Shown: positions 49,701 to 61,700 of the stretch, one piece after another
Layout: the number at the start of each line of letters is the position of its first letter
Position numbering within the stretch: the stretch's first letter is position 1
NCBI RefSeq assembly: GCF_036370855.1
Contig: NC_088102.1
Coordinates: forward strand, 67,961,601 to 68,025,600
DNA: 64,000 nt
From: Dromaius novaehollandiae
Taxonomy: Eukaryota; Chordata; Aves; Casuariiformes; Dromaiidae
Direction: 5' to 3'
Made by a program: the position numbers and the translations under genes
Notes under the pieces: generated by a model
What the model was told of the DNA's origin: nothing
The model's database searches: none
Seen by the model: the letters and a program-made list of their open reading frames with translations, nothing else

Positions 49701-52700
49701 ACCTCCTGCCTCCGTCTCATCCTCTCCTGCCACTCGCTTCTCCTTGCTAACTCAGGGAGAAGCCACCCAGAGCGGCAGGGGCGGGACTGGGTAGCAAGCA
49801 GATAGTCCCGACTCCGTGCTGGCTCGCTGCCCGCTCGTGCAGCGCGAGCCAGGCAGCGGTTCACAGGAGTGCTACGGGCACTTCTCATCCAAAGGGGACG
49901 GTCCACAGCCACCATCAAAGCGGGGATTTAAACCCTTCACTCAACCTCCTCCCCAGAAACCTCCTCGGCAAACGTTCCTTCCTCCCTCCAGACCTGCAGG
50001 CAAGCGGCAGGGCTGGCCAGTAAGGGCACACGGGGGGACAAAAAGGGAAGAAATGCTGAACAGCACGCTGCCCCAACAACTCACAAAACAAGCGAGCCCT
50101 CGTCCAAGCACCACTGTAACTCCACACAGTGCTTCCGTGGAAGCACAGTGTCCTCCGCACAAAGATGGAGGAGCCCCATGGTGACAGAAACCGGACTGCC
50201 GGACGGCTCAAGGCCTGCCTAAGCAGGGCAGCGGGACCAGGGTGAAGAACCTCCCTCTTCTCAAGCTAACTAGGAGGCTCAGAGAGGCCCCTGCTGACTA
50301 ACACCCCTGGGGGTTCCTGACTCAGGAAAGAGCCAGCCCCAGGGCTCACTGTGGGATCTGGCCGCTACAGGGGATGCACAACGTGTAGCAACTAGTCCTG
50401 CCTGGAGGGCCACGCACACAACAGATTAACTTGAGGTGCTGACGGACCCCAACTGCTCCCACAGCAAGGCAACACACAAGAGCACGGGTCAGACAATTAC
50501 CTCCAGTTGTTGAGGCTGGAGGCGTTAGCGAGGGGGTGGGTGTCGGTGAAGGCGGGGGCGTGCCGATTATAGTGGTTGGGGTGGGTGCCCGAGTGCCCGA
50601 AATGCTCGTCGGCGTCGGCGGTGGCGTCTGCGAGACGCTGGTGGAGGCGGTGCTGGACGGCCTTGTGCTGGTGGGAGCCTCTGACGGCGTTGGCGCGGGA
50701 GCGGTTGTCGACACATGCAGAGTGACCGTGGTGGTGCTTGGGGGGGCGGGGGTGGGGACGGTGCTTGGAACACACTCCGGCCTGTTTGGCACACAGCACA
50801 CGCTGATCTCGTAATTGAGGCAGACCGCCATCGGTATCACCCCCCCTGCCACTTGGTCCTCATTCTTACAAGTGAACCCTTTGTTAACATCGCACTCCAC
50901 TTTCTGCCCCAACTCTTCAATGGGAACGTCCGGGAAACTCTTTGCTCTGCACGAAATGTTCTCAGCCTTCGCGCACACCCAGGTAGGGTCATGCTTCTGG
51001 ATAGTCTCATAGGATTCATCATCGCCACCACCTGTGCCCACGCTCGGGTAGCTCACATCGATCCAGTCAGTCCAGGCGCAGTCGCAGGATCCTACAGGCG
51101 GACGTCCACAAAACAAACAGTTAGGAACAGCTGGGACACAGACAACCGGCAACGGGTGAAAGCAGAGCTGAGGGTCGCGCATGGGGCGTATGCTGCACAG
51201 GAGGGGCCAACTCTGAGCACTGCCACACACCTCCAGTAGTCGACCCACCCTGGCCGCAGCAAAGCTCACTTGCATGACCATCCCTTCCCCTCCAGCCCCA
51301 CACAGTGCCCTTGTGAGAAACAGTCACAGAGCTGGGGATGGGCCGCCTGTGTTCCCCCGGTGAGCCCACAGGCACTCCCGTCACGCGCTTCTCATGTGCA
51401 AGAAAACACTGACGCCAGGGTCTGACGTGAGGCGGAGCAAGACCCAGTGCGACCTCCTGCCTCCGTCTCATCCTCTCCTGCCACTCGCTTCTCCTTGCTA
51501 ACTCAGGGAGAAGCCACCCAGAGCGGCAGGGGCGGGACTGGGTAGCAAGCAGATAGTCCCGACTCCGTGCTGGCTCGCTGCCCGCTCGTGCAGCGCGAGC
51601 CAGGCAGCGGTTCACAGGAGTGCTACGGGCACTTCTCATCCAAAGGGGACGGTCCACAGCCACCATCAAAGCGGGGATTTAAACCCTTCACTCAACCTCC
51701 TCCCCAGAAACCTCCTCGGCAAACGTTCCTTCCTCCCTCCAGACCTGCAGGCAAGCGGCAGGGCTGGCCAGTAAGGGCACACGGGGGGACAAAAAGGGAA
51801 GAAATGCTGAACAGCACGCTGCCCCAACAACTCACAAAACAAGCGAGCCCTCGTCCAAGCACCACTGTAACTCCACACAGTGCTTCCGTGGAAGCACAGT
51901 GTCCTCCGCACAAAGATGGAGGAGCCCCATGGTGACAGAAACCGGACTGCCGGACGGCTCAAGGCCTGCCTAAGCAGGGCAGCGGGACCAGGGTGAAGAA
52001 CCTCCCTCTTCTCAAGCTAACTAGGAGGCTCAGAGAGGCCCCTGCTGACTAACACCCCTGGGGGCTCCTGACTCAGGAAAGAGCCAGCCCCAGGGCTCAC
52101 TGTGGGATCTGGCCGCTACAGGGGATGCACAACGTGTAGCAACTAGTCCTGCCTGGAGGGCCACGCACACAACAGATTAACTTGAGGTGCTGACGGACCC
52201 CAACTGCTCCCACAGCAAGGCAACACACAAGAGCACGGGTCAGACAATTACCTCCAGTTGTTGAGGCTGGAGGCGTTAGCGAGGGGGTGGGTGTCGGTGA
52301 AGGCGGGGGCGTGCCGATTATAGTGGTTGGGGTGGGTGCCCGAGTGCCCGAAATGCTCGTCGGCGTCGGCGGTGGCGTCTGCGAGACGCTGGTGGAGGCG
52401 GTGCTGGACGGCCTTGTGCTGGTGGGAGCCTCTGACGGCGTTGGCGCGGGAGCGGTTGTCGACACATGCAGAGTGACCGTGGTGGTGCTTGGGGGGGCGG
52501 GGGTGGGGACGGTGCTTGGAACACACTCCGGCCTGTTTGGCACACAGCACACGCTGATCTCGTAATTGAGGCAGACCGCCATCGGTATCACCCCCCCTGC
52601 CACTTGGTCCTCATTCTTACAGGTGAACCCTTTGTTAACATCGCACTCCACTTTCTGCCCCAACTCTTCAATGGGAACGTCCGGGAAACTCTTTGCTCTG

Positions 52701-55700
52701 CACGAAATGTTCTCAGCCTTCGCGCACACCCAGGTAGGGTCATGCTTCTGGATAGTCTCATAGGATTCATCATCGCCACCACCTGTGCCCACGCTCGGGT
52801 AGCTCACATCGATCCAGTCAGTCCAGGCGCAGTCGCAGGATCCTACAGGCGGACGTCCACAAAACAAACAGTTAGGAACAGCTGGGACACAGACAACCGG
52901 CAACGGGTGAAAGCAGAGCTGAGGGTCGCGCATGGGGCGTATGCTGCACAGGAGGGGCCAACTCCGAGCACTGCCACACACCTCCAGTAGTCGACCCACC
53001 CTGGCCGCAGCAAAGCTCACTTGCATGACCATCCCTTCCCCTCCAGCCCCACACAGTGCCCTTGTGAGAAACAGTCACAGAGCTGGGGATGGGCCGCCTG
53101 TGTTCCCCCGGTGAGCCCACAGGCACTCCCGTCACGCGCTTCTCACGTGCAAGAAAACGCTGACGCCAGGGTCTGACGTGAGGCGGAGCAAGACCCAGTG
53201 CGACCTCCTGCCTCCGTCTCATCCTCTCCTGCCACTCGCTTCTCCTTGCTAACTCAGGGAGAAGCCACCCAGAGCGGCAGGGGCGGGACTGGGTAGCAAG
53301 CAGATAGTCCCGACTCCGTGCTGGCTCGCTGCCCGCTCGTGCAGCGCGAGCCAGGCAGCGGTTCACAGGAGTGCTACGGGCACTTCTCATCCAAAGGGGA
53401 CGGTCCACAGCCACCATCAAAGCGGGGATTTAAACCCTTCACTCAACCTCCTCCCCAGAAACCTCCTCGGCAAACGTTCCTTCCTCCCTCCAGACCTGCA
53501 GGCAAGCGGCAGGGCTGGCCAGTAAGGGCACACGGGGGGACAAAAAGGGAAGAAATGCTGAACAGCACGCTGCCCCAACAACTCACAAAACAAGCGAGCC
53601 CTCGTCCAAGCACCACTGTAACTCCACACAGTGCTTCCGTGGAAGCACAGTGTCCTCCGCACAAAGATGGAGGAGCCCCATGGTGACAGAAACCGGACTG
53701 CCGGACGGCTCAAGGCCTGCCTAAGCAGGGCAGCGGGACCAGGGTGAAGAACCTCCCTCTTCTCAAGCTAACTAGGAGGCTCAGAGAGGCCCCTGCTGAC
53801 TAACACCCCTGGGGGCTCCTGACTCAGGAAAGAGCCAGCCCCAGGGCTCACTGTGGGATCTGGCCGCTACAGGGGATGCACAACGTGTAGCAACTAGTCC
53901 TGCCTGGAGGGCCACGCACACAACAGATTAACTTGAGGTGCTGACGGACCCCAACTGCTCCCACAGCAAGGCAACACACAAGAGCACGGGTCAGACAATT
54001 ACCTCCAGTTGTTGAGGCTGGAGGCGTTAGCGAGGGGGTGGGTGTCGGTGAAGGCGGGGGCGTGCCGATTATAGTGGTTGGGGTGGGTGCCCGAGTGCCC
54101 GAAATGCTCGTCGGCGTCGGCGGTGGCGTCTGCGAGACGCTGGTGGAGGCGGTGCTGGACGGCCTTGTGCTGGTGGGAGCCTCTGACGGCGTTGGCGCGG
54201 GAGCGGTTGTCGACACATGCAGAGTGACCGTGGTGGTGCTTGGGGGGGCGGGGGTGGGGACGGTGCTTGGAACACACTCCGGCCTGTTTGGCACACAGCA
54301 CACGCTGATCTCGTAATTGAGGCAGACCGCCATCGGTATCACCCCCCCTGCCACTTGGTCCTCATTCTTACAAGTGAACCCTTTGTTAACATCGCACTCC
54401 ACTTTCTGCCCCAACTCTTCAATGGGAACGTCCGGGAAACTCTTTGCTCTGCACGAAATGTTCTCAGCCTTCGCGCACACCCAGGTAGGGTCATGCTTCT
54501 GGATAGTCTCATAGGATTCATCATCGCCACCACCTGTGCCCACGCTCGGGTAGCTCACATCGATCCAGTCAGTCCAGGCGCAGTCGCAGGATCCTACAGG
54601 CGGACGTCCACAAAACAAACAGTTAGGAACAGCTGGGACACAGACAACCGGCAACGGGTGAAAGCAGAGCTGAGGGTCGCGCATGGGGCGTATGCTGCAC
54701 AGGAGGGGCCAACTCCGAGCACTGCCACACACCTCCAGTAGTCGACCCACCCTGGCCGCAGCAAAGCTCACTTGCATGACCATCCCTTCCCCTCCAGCCC
54801 CACACAGTGCCCTTGTGAGAAACAGTCACAGAGCTGGGGATGGGCCGCCTGTGTTCCCCCGGTGAGCCCACAGGCACTCCCGTCACGCGCTTCTCACGTG
54901 CAAGAAAACACTGACGCCAGGGTCTGACGTGAGGCGGAGCAAGACCCAGTGCGACCTCCTGCCTCCGTCTCATCCTCTCCTGCCACTCGCTTCTCCTTGC
55001 TAACTCAGGGAGAAGCCACCCAGAGCGGCAGGGGCGGGACTGGGTAGCAAGCAGATAGTCCCGACTCCGTGCTGGCTCGCTGCCCGCTGGTGCAGCGCGA
55101 GCCAGGCAGCGGTTCACAGGAGTGCTACGGGCACTTCTCATCCAAAGGGGACGGTCCACAGCCACCATCAAAGCGGGGATTTAAACCCTTCACTCAACCT
55201 CCTCCCCAGAAACCTCCTCGGCAAACGTTCCTTCCTCCCTCCAGACCTGCAGGCAAGCGGCAGGGCTGGCCAGTAAGGGCACACGGGGGGACAAAAAGGG
55301 AAGAAATGCTGAACAGCACGCTGCCCCAACAACTCACAAAACAAGCGAGCCCTCGTCCAAGCACCACTGTAACTCCACACAGTGCTTCCGTGGAAGCACA
55401 GTGTCCTCCGCACAAAGATGGAGGAGCCCCATGGTGACAGAAACCGGACTGCCGGACGGCTCAAGGCCTGCCTAAGCAGGGCAGCGGGACCAGGGTGAAG
55501 AACCTCCCTCTTCTCAAGCTAACTAGGAGGCTCAGAGAGGCCCCTGCTGACTAACACCCCTGGGGGCTCCTGACTCAGGAAAGAGCCAGCCCCAGGGCTC
55601 ACTGTGGGATCTGGCCGCTACAGGGGATGCACAACGTGTAGCAACTAGTCCTGCCTGGAGGGCCACGCACACAACAGATTAACTTGAGGTGCTGACGGAC

Positions 55701-58700
55701 CCCAACTGCTCCCACAGCAAGGCAACACACAAGAGCACGGGTCAGACAATTACCTCCAGTTGTTGAGGCTGGAGGCGTTAGCGAGGGGGTGGGTGTCGGT
55801 GAAGGCGGGGGCGTGCCGATTATAGTGGTTGGGGTGGGTGCCCGAGTGCCCGAAATGCTCGTCGGCGTCGGCGGTGGCGTCTGCGAGACGCTGGTGGAGG
55901 CGGTGCTGGACGGCCTTGTGCTGGTGGGAGCCTCTGACGGCGTTGGCGCGGGAGCGGTTGTCGACACATGCAGAGTGACCGTGGTGGTGCTTGGGGGGGC
56001 GGGGGTGGGGACGGTGCTTGGAACACACTCCGGCCTGTTTGGCACACAGCACACGCTGATCTCGTAATTGAGGCAGACCGCCATCGGTATCACCCCCCCT
56101 GCCACTTGGTCCTTATTCTTACAGGTGAACCCTTTGTTAACATCGCACTCCACTTTCTGCCCCAACTCTTCAATGGGAACGTCCGGGAAACTCTTTGCTC
56201 TGCACGAAATGTTCTCAGCCTTCGCGCACACCCAGGTAGGGTCATGCTTCTGGATAGTCTCATAGGATTCATCATCGCCACCACCTGTGCCCACGCTCGG
56301 GTAGCTCACATCGATCCAGTCAGTCCAGGCGCAGTCGCAGGATCCTACAGGCGGACGTCCACAAAACAAACAGTTAGGAACAGCTGGGACACAGACAACC
56401 GGCAACGGGTGAAAGCAGAGCTGAGGGTCGCGCATGGGGCGTATGCTGCACAGGAGGGGCCAACTCCGAGCACTGCCACACACCTCCAGTAGTCGACCCA
56501 CCCTGGCCGCAGCAAAGCTCACTTGCATGACCATCCCTTCCCCTCCAGCCCCACACAGTGCCCTTGTGAGAAACAGTCACAGAGCTGGGGATGGGCCGCC
56601 TGTGTTCCCCCGGTGAGCCCACAGGCACTCCCGTCACGCGCTTCTCACGTGCAAGAAAACGCTGACGCCAGGGTCTGACGTGAGGCGGAGCAAGACCCAG
56701 TGCGACCTCCTGCCTCTGTCTCATCCTCTCCTGCCACTCGCTTCTCCTTGCTAACTCAGGGAGAAGCCACCCAGAGCGGCAGGGGCGGGACTGGGTAGCA
56801 AGCAGATAGTCCCGACTCCGTGCTGGCTCGCTGCCCGCTGGTGCAGCGCGAGCCAGGCAGCGGTTCACAGGAGTGCTACGGGCACTTCTCATCCAAAGGG
56901 GACGGTCCACAGCCACCATCAAAGCGGGGATTTAAACCCTTCACTCAACCTCCTCCCCAGAAACCTCCTCGGCAAACGTTCCTTCCTCCCTCCAGACCTG
57001 CAGGCAAGCGGCAGGGCTGGCCAGTAAGGGCACACGGGGGGACAAAAAGGGAAGAAATGCTGAACAGCACGCTGCCCCAACAACTCACAAAACAAGCGAG
57101 CCCTCGTCCAAGCACCACTGTAACTCCACACAGTGCTTCCGTGGAAGCACAGTGTCCTCCGCACAAAGATGGAGGAGCCCCATGGTGACAGAAACCGGAC
57201 TGCCGGACGGCTCAAGGCCTGCCTAAGCAGGGCAGCGGGACCAGGGTGAAGAACCTCCCTCTTCTCAAGCTAACTAGGAGGCTCAGAGAGGCCCCTGCTG
57301 ACTAACACCCCTGGGGGCTCCTGACTCAGGAAAGAGCCAGCCCCAGGGCTCACTGTGGGATCTGGCCGCTACAGGGGATGCACAACGTGTAGCAACTAGT
57401 CCTGCCTGGAGGGCCACGCACACAACAGATTAACTTGAGGTGCTGACGGACCCCAACTGCTCCCACAGCAAGGCAACACAAGAGCACGGGTCAGACAATT
57501 ACCTCCAGTTGTTGAGGCTGGAGGCGTTAGCGAGGGGGTGGGTGTCGGTGAAGGCGGGGGCGTGCCGATTATAGTGGTTGGGGTGGGTGCCCGAGTGCCC
57601 GAAATGCTCGTCGGCGTCGGCGGTGGCGTCTGCGAGACGCTGGTGGAGGCGGTGCTGGACGGCCTTGTGCTGGTGGGAGCCTCTGACGGCGTTGGCGCGG
57701 GAGCGGTTGTCGACACATGCAGAGTGACCGTGGTGGTGCTTGGGGGGGCGGGGGTGGGGACGGTGCTTGGAACACACTCCGGCCTGTTTGGCACACAGCA
57801 CACGCTGATCTCGTAATTGAGGCAGACCGCCATCGGTATCACCCCCCCTGCCACTTGGTCCTTATTCTTACAGGTGAACCCTTTGTTAACATCGCACTCC
57901 ACTTTCTGCCCCAACTCTTCAATGGGAACGTCCGGGAAACTCTTTGCTCTGCACGAAATGTTCTCAGCCTTCGCGCACACCCAGGTAGGGTCATGCTTCT
58001 GGATAGTCTCATAGGATTCATCATCGCCACCACCTGTGCCCACGCTCGGGTAGCTCACATCGATCCAGTCAGTCCAGGCGCAGTCGCAGGATCCTACAGG
58101 CGGACGTCCACAAAACAAACAGTTAGGAACAGCTGGGACACAGACAACCGGCAACGGGTGAAAGCAGAGCTGAGGCTCGCGCATGGGGCGTATGCTGCAC
58201 CTATGTCCCATGAAGGTACCACTGTTAGAAGGGACCAAATCAGAGTACTGCCATACACGTACAGCATTCCATCCATCTTGACAACAGCAAAGCTCAGTTG
58301 TATTCACTGGGCCTTCCCTTCTAGCCCCACAAAGTTGACTAGGGTCAAATTAGTGCACTGAGTCAAGCCGCCTGTTTCTCTTGAAGAGTGTTGGGACATT
58401 GCTGTAATGGACTCCTCAGTAAATCAAAAATTGCCACCAAATGGTAAGATATGAAGATTATAGTGCAGTGTCAGCTGCAGTGCCAGGCAGAGGAACAGGC
58501 TCATGAAAATACTAGTGGGTCTCAGCAACCAGGGACCACAGTTCACAGCAAGGGACTATCTTTAGACTGAAACCTTTGCTAGACCCTACCGGGGAAACCT
58601 TCCTTCCCAGATCCAGAACTGTAGGCAAGTGTCTGTGCTGATACAGAAGGAAAGCAGAAGGAAAAAGGCACTGAAGTCTGCACAGCCATAACCTAAAATG

Positions 58701-61700
58701 ACAGTGCAACAAATCAAGGCCAAATCCCATCTGACACAGGAGTCCCTCTAAGTAGGTTCTCTCTAGCAGAAGGATGGAGCGCTGCATCAGCAGAGGTGAG
58801 ACTTCCTGGCAGCTCAATATCTGCCTTAGATCTGACATGCATTAATGTGCTGACAGCTCTTTATTTCTTCTACGGTAAGGCAAGAGCAGAGAGAATGGGT
58901 CCACTAAATACCTGTGGTGGTTGAAACTACTGGGGTAGTAGATGGTGGTGTAGGCTTGCTTGTGGTGGCTGGGGTAGGTTTGGGTGTGGTAGTAGTCACC
59001 GTTGGCTGCTGGGTTGTGGTGGTGGTCAGTATTGTTGTGCTGGTGGTGGTGAAAGTTGCTGTTGGTGTTGGACTCTGTGTAGTCTCACAAGGAACTTCCT
59101 GCCACTCACAGCAGTTTATCCTGATTTCATAATTATAGCAAAGAGGCCAGATACCACTTTGCTCCTCATTTTTACAGATTAGTCCATACGTAACATTACA
59201 CTCCACCTTCTGGCCAAGTTCCTCTAAGCTTAGGTCGGGACTATCCGTAGCCCTGCATTCAATTTTTTCAGGAACTTGACATATTTCATTTCCAAGTCTA
59301 TTTCTTATTGCATCGTAGGTTTCATAGTCACCACCACCTTCGTCAGGTGTACTAACATCATACCACTCAGTCCAGTCACAAATTAATCCAAAGCATGGAG
59401 CTGCAAGAGAAGATGGAGGTTCAGCATCTGGGCTCACAGACGATATTCTGAGAAGTTTACATTTTTATTCTCCTCTATTACGGGCTAAAGTAATGCACTG
59501 CAATATGTCATTTGAGCAAGAGAAAACAATTCCAAAACTGGTTCAGTATTACCAGGTTTTTCAACTGGAAGCTTCACATCAACATCAAATAACCAAGATA
59601 TAAAAGCCTTCAGAGGTCTTCCTTCTCTCTATTCTTACTACGTTTTCCTATGTTAGGTTTTAAAACTACTTTTCTGTAGTAGACCATCTTTAACTTGCCC
59701 TTCCTTTAAACATTCCTTTGACATTTTACAATACTTAATTTTCATATTTAAAACTTACTTGTAGTTCCTGGAGTGCTTCTAGTGGTAACTGAAATGGAAA
59801 GAAAAATATTACTGCAAGTTTATTATGTGTTTATCATTATCATGTGCAAGTTTCAGAAAAAATTATAAAGGTAGTTTTAAATATTCCATTTATAATTTCT
59901 TGTTGCGACACTGAGACAATTGCTATTAATGTATTAAACCGTAATATTTGCTTTAAGATCCCAGGAGGATATTGAAATGCAAACATATTTTCAGAATTAT
60001 GAAGACACCCTGTACCTTTATAGATATGGTTTCCTCCATGGGGAATAAATCATTACAAAGTGTTTCAAACCTTCTTAGTGCAGTGTAATAAAACTGTTCA
60101 TAAGCATCACTCTAGCTGTTTTGACTGTGACAAGCCCACATATTGTGCACTGCATCTTTAAAATATTTTTCTTAAAGAAGATAACTATTTGATACGTATC
60201 TCCATTGAAGCTTTACCTGTGGCAGTAGGAGTGCTAAAGGAGGTTGAAGAGACTGTAGGCAGAGTTGTCGGACAAGGAACAATACTTCCAACAACTATAG
60301 ATCCATTTTCTCCACACACATATATTGTACAGATGTCACCTTCCTTTATTTGCCCCACGGGATCTCCCACTTCATATCTAGTTCCATTGATCACACAAGG
60401 ACAGCCTGTAAGAAAGAGTTTTATTGTGCAGTTCTTCTGCTAAGTCTATCAGGTAGAAGAAAAAGGCGAAATTCTTATTAAATTTGCCAGGATACAAATT
60501 TGCATTTAAATGCGTCATGCATGCTCCTCTCAGAGCTATACCTGGAGTTTAGACTCATTTGTCACACTAACTTATCTTTACATTTAGAGGAAAGTCAAAA
60601 CACATCTTATAAAACCGTGCATTAAATGACTTGGAAGAACAGACTTACAAACCAGGTTTTAAAATGAGAGAAGTAACACCTGCAATTTAGCATGTTCTGC
60701 ATGTTCTAGGAGGGCAAAGTCTTACAGAGAAATCTGTTAGCTTGGATATGAGACAGGGATAAGGAAGAGACAGGAGACAAAGGTTCAGCAAAACGTACTG
60801 ACAGCAACATTCAACAAAAGTGCTACCCAATTTTCTTTTGCCACAACTTTAACTTGCACTGGAAAAAATTATTCCAAATCAATACTAAGCTTTTTGTAGA
60901 GACAGACATAGCAGTTTTATGCTTCTTTTTTCCTTTTATTTGCAGAAAAGGAACAGACATTACTTACCTTGGATTGCTGTACAGTTTGTGATTCCTGAAG
61001 AAACACAGACACTATAAAGAAAAATTTCAAAAATTAAAATGTTGCAATTCATAATTCTAGAAATATTTTCATATGTTTTACAGCACACTTAGCACAACCA
61101 AGAACACAGAAATGTACAAACTTGTCACTTTATCTTAATTCACACAATACGTATTTTTCTGGGTGTAATGCTTTCCAATATTGACTATTGTTATTTCATT
61201 CCAACACAATCATCATTTTGCTATCTTGAAGTGCAGTGTCTTAAACTATCATTAACTGCTTTGTGTTGTAAGTTGCAACAGTGGAATAACAGCTGCTCTT
61301 GGGGGGGGGGGGGGTGAATTTTTAAGCCAGATCAGTTATTTTGCCTCAGCTCACCATGTGGATTCATAGATGTCAATGCTATCACTAGTGAGGCACAGAG
61401 TGAGCAATTAAGACTTGACTGTCTCTTTCAGGGATAGCAGAGATCCTTTGAGATTAATGATTTTGAAATCCTAGTCTTAAATGTGAATGTAAGGCAGATT
61501 AGCCCCCTTCCTCCTGAAGAGCCAGCAGAATCAAAAGGTTGTTCTACAGACACATCCAGACTTCATGTCATTGTATCATTTATGACACTTCTGAAAGTAA
61601 ATTTAATGATGTTACTAATATACTTACTAAAAAGACACCATCAGCTTGAAATCTGGAGTATTTCAAATTATGGATGAAAAGCTTAGAATCTTTATGTCTT

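Larger units (their letters stand above)
45299..58200 (-). repeat. Tandem array of the 1,751-bp CysD2 exon-intron unit
   Basis: Each unit is one 591-bp phase 1-1 CysD2-PTS exon plus a 1,160-bp intron. Exon starts are 46999, 48750, 50501, 52252, 54003 and 55754 (steps of 1,751), then 57503 (step 1,749); the eighth copy ends at 45838, again 1,751 from its neighbour. Units differ at only a handful of bases by eye. The whole array is rich in G+C and CpG, in contrast to the A/T-rich introns on either side. Confidence 0.97.

Noticed and set aside
45241..58361. Recurring plus-strand frames of 174, 122, 92, 65 and 60 codons and minus-strand frames of 182, 100, 98, 75, 73 and 64 codons in every 1,751-bp unit
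   Set aside because: They are shadows of the CysD2 exon in other frames, or open frames in the GC-rich unit intron. They repeat only because the unit repeats, and none has a known motif.
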